From contig SKKN01000035.1 in NCBI GenBank assembly GCA_007121455.1, forward strand, positions 1 to 64,000: DNA of 64,000 nucleotides, read 5' to 3'. Position 1 is the stretch's first letter. Each line of letters starts with the position of its first letter. The stretch is from Gemmatimonadota bacterium. GTDB lineage: Bacteria; Gemmatimonadota; Gemmatimonadetes; Longimicrobiales; Gaopeijiaceae. Below, in pieces: positions 7,247-14,163 of the stretch. The position numbers were made by a program, and so were the translations under genes. The notes under the pieces are model-generated. The model was not told where the DNA came from. It made no database searches and saw only the letters and a program-made list of their open reading frames with translations.

Positions 7247-7494
7247 TCGGACGCCTTCAGCGAGACTTCTCCCTCCTCACCGGACCACTCCCACCCCCAC
7301 TCATCCGCCCTCTCGACCCCAGGTGCCCGGAGGATGCTGGAATAATCGGCCACCTCCGCCTCACCGGTGGCCTCCTCCCTGCAAATGAGGATGCGCCGGT
7401 CACCCCGCTCGATGACCACCGTTTCTCCAGCCGCGACTTCGTCGAGCAGGCGGAACCAGTTCCTCCGGGCGTCAGTCGCCGTGACTCTCTTCAT
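7243..7494 (-). CDS. Phd/YefM-type antitoxin
   Basis: 83 residues from ATG at 7494 (MKRVTATDARRNWFRLLDEV). The N-terminal half matches the DNA-binding Phd/YefM fold, where the antitoxin binds its own promoter; the C-terminal half would wrap the PIN toxin. The upstream in-frame ATG at 7533 is rejected because the promoter and operator lie between the two ATGs. There is no Shine-Dalgarno sequence, and the predicted transcript starts at or next to the ATG, so a leaderless mRNA is likely. The stop overlaps the toxin start by four bases. Confidence 0.8.
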   Translation of the reverse strand: MKRVTATDARRNWFRLLDEVAAGETVVIERGDRRILICREEATGEAEVADYSSILRAPGVERADEWGWEWSGEEGEVSLKASD

Positions 7495-7506
7495 ACGTAC
7501 AACGTA
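7494..7506 (-). promoter_or_regulatory. Operator of the toxin-antitoxin pair, on the start codon
   Basis: TACGT-TGT-ACGTA is a perfect five-base inverted repeat that covers the -10 box and touches the antitoxin ATG. Phd/YefM proteins autoregulate through such short palindromes, so this is the natural binding site. Confidence 0.6.
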
Positions 7507-7529
7507 CACCCATGATGCAGAAAACTCAA
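7501..7529 (-). promoter_or_regulatory. Promoter of the toxin-antitoxin pair
   Basis: TTGAGT (7529-7524), a 17-base spacer and TACGTT (7506-7501) on the minus strand. The start site would fall on or beside the A of the antitoxin ATG, giving a leaderless message. The -10 box lies inside the inverted repeat at 7494-7506. Confidence 0.5.
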
Positions 7530-7663
7530 CCATCGGGCCGCTGTGGCCTGGGATCCGGAGTCCGACTGGTCGGTCTCAGCGTCATGGTACGGGCCATGCT
7601 CACGCATTGGGCGGGCACGGACACTCCATCCTCCGACGGACAGAGCCGAGGATCATGTAAATC

Positions 7664-8713
7664 ATGGTACGAGCCACGCCCATGCTTCTCCTCGCACTCC
7701 TTTCCGGTTGCCAGGCACTTCGCACCGCTGATCCGGAGCGACTGGTCCCTGCCTATACGGAGCCGGCTTCCCGGTTCGTCGAAGTCGCGGACACCGAAGT
7801 CCACCTCGTGGACGAGGGGGAGGGGCCCGCGATGCTCATGCTCCACGGCGCCGCCTCCTCGCTTCATGACTGGGACGGCTGGGCCCGGGAGCTCTCCCGC
7901 GATCATCGAGTCCTGCGCATCGATCTGCCTCCCTTCGGCCTCACCGGACCGCTTCCCGGGGGACGGTATGATCCGGACGTCTACCTGGAGCTCGTGCACG
8001 AGGTGCTGGACGAGTCGGGCGTGGAGGAGGTCGTGCTCGTGGGAAATTCCCTCGGCGGGTACATCGCCGCCAACTATGCGGCGGTTCACCCGGAGCGCGT
8101 GCGGGCACTCGTCCTCGTGAGTCCGGCCGGATACCCGCAGTCGCTTCCCTGGCCACTTCGAGTACCGACCCTGCCGGTCATCGGCTGGATCAGCCAGCAT
8201 GTCACCCCACGCTGGGTGGTAGCCCGGGGCATCAGGGACGCATATGGAGACCCGGAAAGGATCGAACCCGGAACGATCGATCGTCACTTCGACCTGATTC
8301 GAGCCCCTGGCGCTCGTGAAGGACTCAGGCAGCTCGCCAGGACGATGGATGAGCTTCGCCACGAGCCGCCGGACTGGGTCGATGAGGTGCAGGCGCCAGC
8401 GCTTATCCTTTGGGGAGAGGATGACGACTTCTCTTCCGTGGAGTTGGCCGACCTCTGGATCGAAAGCCTTCCGGAGGCGAGGCTCGTGACGCTACCAGGT
8501 GTGGGCCACGTCGCGATGGAGGAGGTGCCTGAACGGAGCCTGGCTGTGGCTCGGCCGTTCCTCGACGACGTCCTCGACCGGCCCGGACCCGAGTCCACCG
8601 CAGGTCATGGATCCACACGATCCCCCGGAGACAGCGCCACTGGCGCGATGTTTGCACGATCGCGATGTTTGCACGATCGAACCCCCGGTAGGTACACACG
8701 GATGAACCCATGA
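7664..8713 (+). CDS. Alpha/beta-hydrolase lipoprotein
   Basis: 349 residues. A short signal peptide ends in a lipobox (LLSGC, Cys16), so the protein is predicted to be lipid-anchored outside the cytoplasm. The alpha/beta-hydrolase fold shows an oxyanion HGAASS segment, the nucleophile elbow GNSLGG (Ser127), an acidic residue in WGEDD and a His in GVGHVAME. The substrate is unknown; the nearest families are esterases and C-C hydrolases. The last 60 residues are Ser/Arg-rich and unlike the family. A 17-base tandem duplication at 8644-8677 shifts the frame near the end and lengthens the protein. A related cytoplasmic hydrolase lies at 23436. Confidence 0.85.
   Translation: MVRATPMLLLALLSGCQALRTADPERLVPAYTEPASRFVEVADTEVHLVDEGEGPAMLMLHGAASSLHDWDGWARELSRDHRVLRIDLPPFGLTGPLPGGRYDPDVYLELVHEVLDESGVEEVVLVGNSLGGYIAANYAAVHPERVRALVLVSPAGYPQSLPWPLRVPTLPVIGWISQHVTPRWVVARGIRDAYGDPERIEPGTIDRHFDLIRAPGAREGLRQLARTMDELRHEPPDWVDEVQAPALILWGEDDDFSSVELADLWIESLPEARLVTLPGVGHVAMEEVPERSLAVARPFLDDVLDRPGPESTAGHGSTRSPGDSATGAMFARSRCLHDRTPGRYTRMNP
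8644..8677 (+). repeat. 17-base tandem duplication at the end of the hydrolase gene
   Basis: CGCGATGTTTGCACGAT occurs twice in direct succession (8644-8660 and 8661-8677). Because 17 is not a multiple of three, the second copy changes the frame. With one copy the gene would end after MFARSNPR at a TAG; with two it continues to TGA at 8711-8713. Confidence 0.9.
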
Positions 8714-8729
8714 TCGAGGTAGGGAGTCG

Positions 8730-9287
8730 ATGGATGTTCCGCCGGAGATCGCGTTTCGGAATGTTGAAGCCACAGCCGTCGTGGAATCGAAGATCATGGA
8801 AGGGCTCGACCAGTTGGAGAAGGTCTACGACCGACTCGTGAGCGTTCGGATCATGGTGGAAGATCCGAATCCCGGCCGCGAGAGCGGGCACCTCTACCAG
8901 GTGCGGATCGAGATGGGTGTGCCCGGAAAGGAGATCGTCGTCCGACGGAAGCCCCCGCAGAACCCCCAGGAGACCCTGGTGCAGGCCATCGGGGAGGCGT
9001 TCATGATCGCCCGGCGGAGACTCAGGAAGTTCTCGGAGCAGCAGAGGGGCGACGTGAAGACGCACGTGGGCCCACCCCTCGGCCGGGTGCTCGAGCTCAC
9101 TCCGGCCGAAGACCATGGTTTCATCGAGTCGGACGACGGCCGGGAGGTCTACTTTCACCGCAACAGCATCATCAATGGCGACCTCGAGGACCTGAGCATC
9201 GGCGCGGTCGTCCGCTTCGCGGAGGAAGAGGGCGAAAAAGGACCGCAGGCCAGCACCGTCCACATCGTCACGGCCCCGGAGCGATAA
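8730..9287 (+). CDS. hpf: Ribosome hibernation factor (HPF/RaiA) fused to a cold-shock domain
   Basis: 185 residues. Residues about 5-100 match the S30AE fold of HPF/RaiA, which binds the 30S decoding centre and silences ribosomes in stationary phase. Residues about 117-183 form a cold-shock domain with the RNA-binding pattern GFIESDDGREVYFHR, corresponding to RNP1/RNP2. Ordinary long HPFs carry a dimerisation domain at this position instead. GGGAG three bases before the ATG is a close Shine-Dalgarno sequence. The fusion suggests simultaneous contact with ribosome and RNA, which is inference. It is a cytoplasmic single gene. Confidence 0.88.
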   Translation: MDVPPEIAFRNVEATAVVESKIMEGLDQLEKVYDRLVSVRIMVEDPNPGRESGHLYQVRIEMGVPGKEIVVRRKPPQNPQETLVQAIGEAFMIARRRLRKFSEQQRGDVKTHVGPPLGRVLELTPAEDHGFIESDDGREVYFHRNSIINGDLEDLSIGAVVRFAEEEGEKGPQASTVHIVTAPER

Positions 9288-9411
9288 GGTCTCCGGCCGC
9301 TTCCGCCTCTGTTCATGCCGACCTCCTCGCTATAGCTTTTTTCCTCGTTAGCCGGCCAGCACCGAGACATCGAACCACCGGACGAACCCACACGTGCTCT
9401 CTCGACTTCAC

Positions 9412-9798
9412 ATGCGTCGCCGCCTTCTCGGGCCCTTCATGGCCGGAGGCTTTGCGCTTGCCCTTCTGATGGGCGGCGTCGAGGCGGTCGCCGGAGACGG
9501 GATTGACGGGCCGACACACGAAACCGTCGTGGCCATCGAGCAGGGCGACGACGCGGAGGGCCACGACCATCATGACCACGAAGCACCCACCGATTCCGAA
9601 GGAACGGACCATCACGAGGATCACGGCTGCGACGGCTGTGCGTGCTTTGCACCGGCCGGAGGGTGCTCCGTCCCCCTGAACCACGTCGCAAACCCCTCAG
9701 CTCCATCTCCCGGCGAGACCACGGTCGGCTCCGGGGCCCCCAACCCGCCCGCAGACGCACGCTCGGCCTTCGACATCTTCCGCCCCCCACGCTCCTGA
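9412..9798 (+). CDS. Secreted His/Asp-rich small protein, possible metal binder
   Basis: 128 residues from ATG 9412, with an alternative GTG at 9394. A basic start and hydrophobic stretch (FMAGGFALALLMGG) form a signal peptide. The mature part contains GHDHHDHE and DHHEDHGCDGCACF, a dense His/Asp/Cys region suited to binding Zn, Cu or Ni. No known domain is recognised. The downstream gene also encodes a His-rich envelope protein, so the two probably work together in metal handling. That link is inference from composition and adjacency. Confidence 0.6.
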   Translation: MRRRLLGPFMAGGFALALLMGGVEAVAGDGIDGPTHETVVAIEQGDDAEGHDHHDHEAPTDSEGTDHHEDHGCDGCACFAPAGGCSVPLNHVANPSAPSPGETTVGSGAPNPPADARSAFDIFRPPRS

Positions 9799-9862
9799 CC
9801 TGAAGCAGCTCTCCGGGCGCTGTTAGGCGCGCCGAAACCCGGGACTTTTCAGGAGCTCAACC

Positions 9863-11407
9863 ATGTACTACAGGACTCTCTCGACCCTTTCGCTGGGGGC
9901 GGCAGGGGTGTTTCTCGCAGCGGGTGCGCTCGCTGCCCAGGACCACTCGCATGAACACACCGAGACGGAAACGAGCGAAGCTCAGCAGGACTTCTCGGCC
10001 CAGACGCATTCGCCCATGTGGATGACGATGCTGCCGGGCGGATGGCACCTCATGGGGATGGCGCACATCTTTCCGGTCGCCTCCTTCTCTGCACCCTTCT
10101 CCTCCGACAGCCCACTCCAGAGGACGGACCTCGACTTTCCTCACTCCGGCGCGATGGTGAACGTCGAGAGCCCAGCCTCGCGCGTGGTGTTCCGGCTCAT
10201 GCCCAACTTCGAGGGGCTTACACTTCCCGACGGCGAGCCCACGTTCGGTGGATGGGGGGAGGGCTTCATCGATGCCCGCCACCCGCACACCCTCCTTCAC
10301 GAGGCGATGCTCAGCTTCAACTGGTGGGAGGCCCCGGGAGGAGCATTTTCGATTTCTGCCGGTCGGGGGTTCGCTCCGTACGGGACGGACGATCCGATGT
10401 ATCGCCCCGCGCTCAAGTACCCGACGAATCACCACCTCTCACAGATCCTCGAGCGGTGGACCCTGAACGCCACGTACATCTCGGATGGTGGATGGGGGGT
10501 GGAGGCCGGGATCTTCGATGGGGACGAACCGGAAGATCCGTGGGACGTCGGCAATTACCGCAACTTCGGGAATTCCTGGTCCGCGCGTCTCTCGAGGCGG
10601 CTCGGCGGGCAAGGGACAGCGGCGCCCTGGGAACTTTCCGCGTCCTTTGGCCAGGTGCGCGAGACCCACGACGGTCATCGCGACGAGCGGACGACCCTCT
10701 ACAACGCAGCGGTCCGTCACGATGCGAGCTATGACTTTGGCGGCGTCTACGGGCTCCTCGAAGCCTCGCGGAGCGATCCCGAGGAAGGAGAGGGATATTT
10801 CTCTTTGCTTGCCGAAGCGCAACTCGGCCTCGGCTCCGATGGGGCGCGACAGCCCTACTACCGAGTCGAGCACGCGACCCGTCCCGAGTATCCGCGGCAG
10901 GCGCAGGATGGAGAGGACTTTTTCAGGTATGACCACGGTGTGCATGCCGCCGGAGCGACGCGCTGGACGATCCAGACCCTGGGATATTCTCACACCTCGA
11001 CGGAGCTGCCGCTGAGCGCCCGCCCGTTCGTAGAGGTGAGCCACAACCGCATCACCCATGAGCGGGGACCTGACACGACGACCCCCGACCACCTCTTCGG
11101 CGGGGGGCGGTTCTGGAGCTTCGCGGCAGGCGTTCGGCTCTACCTGGGCGGCGGGCCGATGCGGATGGGCACCTATGGCACCCTGGATCCGATGACCGCG
11201 GGGATGCGGGAGGGTATGCCTCCGAGTCATGATCAGCACGTCGAGCCGGAGCACGATCATCTCGAGGCCGGCCGTGCGCCTTCCCTTCCCGTGGCTCGGG
11301 AACAATCCTTGCCAAACGGCGGTTCGAAGGCCATGCCTCATCCCGACCCGGCATGTATCTTCCAGGATCCAGCCGGCCCGGATCGGACACGTCCTTCTTC
11401 TCCATGA
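9863..11407 (+). CDS. Outer-membrane-type protein with His-rich ends
   Basis: 514 residues. A signal peptide ending LAAQ is followed by DHSHEHTETET. Alternating, aromatic-rich segments across residues about 60-440 (for example SWSARLSRRLGG, FVEVSHNRITHE, FWSFAAGVRLYLGG) look like beta-barrel strands. The C-terminus after the barrel is again His-rich (HDQHVEPEHDHLEAG). The barrel resembles uncharacterised porin-like proteins found near copper or heavy-metal genes, but no family name can be given safely. It follows the His-rich secreted protein by 64 bases, probably in the same transcript. Confidence 0.65.
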   Translation: MYYRTLSTLSLGAAGVFLAAGALAAQDHSHEHTETETSEAQQDFSAQTHSPMWMTMLPGGWHLMGMAHIFPVASFSAPFSSDSPLQRTDLDFPHSGAMVNVESPASRVVFRLMPNFEGLTLPDGEPTFGGWGEGFIDARHPHTLLHEAMLSFNWWEAPGGAFSISAGRGFAPYGTDDPMYRPALKYPTNHHLSQILERWTLNATYISDGGWGVEAGIFDGDEPEDPWDVGNYRNFGNSWSARLSRRLGGQGTAAPWELSASFGQVRETHDGHRDERTTLYNAAVRHDASYDFGGVYGLLEASRSDPEEGEGYFSLLAEAQLGLGSDGARQPYYRVEHATRPEYPRQAQDGEDFFRYDHGVHAAGATRWTIQTLGYSHTSTELPLSARPFVEVSHNRITHERGPDTTTPDHLFGGGRFWSFAAGVRLYLGGGPMRMGTYGTLDPMTAGMREGMPPSHDQHVEPEHDHLEAGRAPSLPVAREQSLPNGGSKAMPHPDPACIFQDPAGPDRTRPSSP

Positions 11408-11420
11408 GGGTTTCCACTCA

Positions 11421-13442
11421 ATGCATTACGGCATCCTCAACCGCGCCATCTCAGTTCCGCTCCTGGCTCTCGCTTTGGTTCTCTCGGGCTGTGACGGGGT
11501 TACGGATCCGGAGCTTCCGGCAAGCGTCGAGAAGCTGGCCGGCAACGACCAGCTGACGGGTCCCGGGGAGTCCCTTCCCCAGGCGCTGGTGGTGCAGGTG
11601 GTGAGCGACCGGGGTCAGGCCATGGAGGGGGTCGAAGTCACCTGGACCGTGGAGCGGGGAGGCGGATCGGTCGACCCGGCCACCGACTTCACGGATGCGG
11701 AGGGACGGGCCGAAACCTCCTGGACGTTGGGCCCGGAGGAGGGCACGCAGGAGGTGTCGGCGGAAATCCCGGGACTCGAACCGACCCGTTTTGTCGCGAC
11801 CGCCGGTGAATGCCCCGCGGCCCGAACCTTCTCCCTCGAGGTCGGAGAGAGCATGCGACTGACGGGCCCCCAGGCATCGGCCTTCTGCGTCGAGGGAGCC
11901 GCGAGCGGGGCGGAGTTCGTGGCTGTGGGATTCCATGGAGCTCCGGCCACCCAGGAGGCGAACCTGGAGTTCCGACCCCACAACACCGCGCCCCTCTCAG
12001 GCCCTCCGCTTCCGGCAATGGCGGGGCCCCAGGCCGCGCCGCTGCACCTCGATCGAGGCGGCCTGCGCGACGCGGGACGTCCGGAGGTAAACCACCGCCT
12101 CCACATGGAGCTCCTCCGGCGCACCGAGACCGAGTTGGGGCCCCGGATCCGACTTGGACGCACGAGCGGGAATGCGCCTCCGGAAACGAGCGCAGCAACG
12201 GCACCGGCCTCCGTCCCGTCGGTCGGTGAGCTCATGACCTTCAACACCCAGACGGAAAGCGCCTGCGAGGACCCCGTCCACCGCACCGGGCGCGTGGAGG
12301 TCGTGGGAGAGACGGTGATCATCGTGGCGGACACGCTGAACCCCACGCCCACTTTCACGCAAGCAGACTATCAACGCTTCGCGAACGCTTTCGACCAGGA
12401 GGTGCGCCCCCTGACGGACGCCCTCTTCGGAGCGCCGGCCGACATCGACGACAACGACCGGGTGATCGCGTTCTTCACCCAGGAGGTGAACCGTCTCGCG
12501 GCATCCGACGGAGGAGAAGGGGTCGTGCTCGGGTTCTTCTTCGCGCGGGACCTCTTCCCCCGTACGACGGCCTGCGAGACGAGCAACGAGGCGGAGATGT
12601 TCTACATGCGGGTGCCGGACGAGGAGGGGGAGGTCGGATCGGAGCAGACGATCGAGCAGGTGCGGCGGTTCACGGTCGCCACGATGGCGCACGAGCATCA
12701 ACATCTCGTGAACGCGAGCCGTCGGCTCTTCGTGCACGAAGCACCGCACTTCGAGGTCCTCTGGCTCAATGAGGCCCTCTCCCACATCACGGAGGAGTTC
12801 CTCTTCTACGACCGATCGGGCCTGTCTTCGGGCATGAACCTCGAGGTCGACGACCTGCTCGATGCCGGCGACGCCGCGCGCGAGGCATTCAACGAGATCC
12901 AGATCATCAACATGCTTCGGGTCGCCGAGTACATGCAGAACCCCCACAGGAGCTCCCTGTACGATACGGAGGACGGGGCGGCGATGCGGGGAGCGGCATG
13001 GCACTTCCTCCGGTACGCGCTCGACCGCGACGGTGACGATACCGGCCGGTTTTCGGAGCTCGTCAACACCACCTCTCGAGGCATGGACAACGTCGAAGAG
13101 GTGTTCGGGGTCGATGCTCGCAGTTGGATGCGGGACTGGTCTGTCACGCTCTATGCCGACGACCGCGTTCCGGGCATATCCGACGCGTTTACGGAGCCGA
13201 GCTGGAATCATCGCGACTTCTACAGTCGACTGCAGAGCGACGGGCAGCCCGCCTTTCCCGAGTTTCCGATCGCCACCGTCGACCTCGAAGACGGCGGACC
13301 GCGCTCTCTGACGCTGAAAGGAGGAGGCTCCGTGTATCTCCGGTTCATGGCGGAACCGGGTGCCACCCCCGGCATTCGCACGGAGGCGGGGAACGGGTCG
13401 ATTCCGGACGTCTTCAGCCTCACGATCCTGCGCACGAAGTAG
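11421..13442 (+). CDS. M30-like zinc metalloprotease lipoprotein with an Ig-like domain
   Basis: 673 residues. The lipoprotein signal ends LALVLSGC (Cys23). Residues about 45-120 form a Big/invasin-type Ig fold with a repeat pattern VEVTWTVERGGGSVDP. The catalytic region carries HEHQH (MAHEHQHLVN) followed by WLNEALSHITEEF, the arrangement of hyicolysin-like (M30) zinc peptidases, where a Glu some 30 residues later is the third ligand. It is expected to be anchored to the outer membrane and to act on extracellular protein. ATG 11421 is preferred over upstream starts because it begins the signal peptide. A hairpin terminator follows at 13471-13498. Confidence 0.82.
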   Translation: MHYGILNRAISVPLLALALVLSGCDGVTDPELPASVEKLAGNDQLTGPGESLPQALVVQVVSDRGQAMEGVEVTWTVERGGGSVDPATDFTDAEGRAETSWTLGPEEGTQEVSAEIPGLEPTRFVATAGECPAARTFSLEVGESMRLTGPQASAFCVEGAASGAEFVAVGFHGAPATQEANLEFRPHNTAPLSGPPLPAMAGPQAAPLHLDRGGLRDAGRPEVNHRLHMELLRRTETELGPRIRLGRTSGNAPPETSAATAPASVPSVGELMTFNTQTESACEDPVHRTGRVEVVGETVIIVADTLNPTPTFTQADYQRFANAFDQEVRPLTDALFGAPADIDDNDRVIAFFTQEVNRLAASDGGEGVVLGFFFARDLFPRTTACETSNEAEMFYMRVPDEEGEVGSEQTIEQVRRFTVATMAHEHQHLVNASRRLFVHEAPHFEVLWLNEALSHITEEFLFYDRSGLSSGMNLEVDDLLDAGDAAREAFNEIQIINMLRVAEYMQNPHRSSLYDTEDGAAMRGAAWHFLRYALDRDGDDTGRFSELVNTTSRGMDNVEEVFGVDARSWMRDWSVTLYADDRVPGISDAFTEPSWNHRDFYSRLQSDGQPAFPEFPIATVDLEDGGPRSLTLKGGGSVYLRFMAEPGATPGIRTEAGNGSIPDVFSLTILRTK

Positions 13443-13470
13443 CATCGCTTCCGGCCCACTCCCTGCCCGC

Positions 13471-13498
13471 CGGAGCCGTCCCGTGGACGACGGCTCCG
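13471..13498 (+). terminator. Hairpin after the metalloprotease gene
   Basis: CGGAGCCGTC and GACGGCTCCG form a ten-pair stem with an eight-base loop, 29 bases after the stop. There is no U-tract, so termination efficiency is uncertain. Confidence 0.45.
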
Positions 13499-13611
13499 GG
13501 TCGCGTATCTTGAGTGGCACCTGGAAGCCGCGATGATCTCTCCGGAACCCGTGGTGCCCACCGCGTGTTCAAACGATCTGAAAGTCGGCAATCATGCTCG
13601 ATTCCGACCGA

Positions 13612-13639
13612 TTGACATTTTTTTCCGAATCGCGATAAT
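13612..13639 (+). promoter_or_regulatory. Near-consensus promoter of the basic small protein
   Basis: TTGACA (13612-13617), a 16-base spacer containing a run of seven T, and GATAAT (13634-13639). The predicted start near 13646 leaves a leader of about 57 bases before the ATG at 13703. The AT-rich spacer stands out from the high-GC surroundings. Confidence 0.8.
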
Positions 13640-13702
13640 TCGGCCGTGGTTTTCTTATTCTCCACATCGAACCCAAAGAAACACTTGCGGTTAGGAGGTT
13701 GC

Positions 13703-14113
13703 ATGGCCAAGACCGATAGTAAGGTAATGGCGTTTGTGGAAGCCGAGCTCGAGCGGAACCCGACCATCGAGGTGAAGGACCTCTTCGAGATGGTGAAGGA
13801 GGAGCACCGTTCCGTGCGCAGCCTCGATCTTCGACAGTTCAACGCACGCTACCCTCTCCAGGTGAAACGGAGGAAGGGCGGAGGACGCCGACGCCGGCGT
13901 AGGCCCGCGACGGAAAGAGCCGCGGCTCGCAGTCAGACGAACGGGAACGGGAGTGCTGTTACGAACGGGAACGGGGGCCGGGATGCCGTTCGAACCACGC
14001 TCCTCTCCTTCGCGACCGACGTGACGGCCGCGGAGGACAAGAAGGAGCTCGTAGAGGTCCTCGCCGGCGTGGACAGATACGTGGACGAGGTCTGGAAGGC
14101 AACGCGAAAGTAG
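13703..14113 (+). CDS. Basic small protein of unknown function, strongly expressed
   Basis: 136 residues from ATG 13703, chosen because AGGAGG lies four bases upstream. The N-terminus (residues 1-50) is helical and charged (VEAELERNPTIEVKDLFEMV). A run KRRKGGGRRRRRR at about 55-68 looks like a nucleic-acid-binding patch. A low-complexity NGNG linker follows, then a C-terminal helix (EDKKELVEVLAGVDRYVDEV). The layout resembles nucleoid-associated or histone H1-like proteins, but no family is recognised. The consensus promoter and Shine-Dalgarno sequence point to high expression. Confidence 0.75.
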   Translation: MAKTDSKVMAFVEAELERNPTIEVKDLFEMVKEEHRSVRSLDLRQFNARYPLQVKRRKGGGRRRRRRPATERAAARSQTNGNGSAVTNGNGGRDAVRTTLLSFATDVTAAEDKKELVEVLAGVDRYVDEVWKATRK

Positions 14114-14123
14114 GAGGCCGAAA

Positions 14124-14156
14124 CCCGCCTCCTGCCCCCCTCGGGCAGTGGGCGGG
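14124..14156. terminator. Bidirectional hairpin between converging genes
   Basis: CCCGCC/GGCGGG encloses TGCCC/GGGCA, a two-part stem between the stop codons of the basic protein and the glutamate dehydrogenase. Only TTT follows on the minus strand. Confidence 0.5.
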
Positions 14157-14163
14157 CTTCCGC

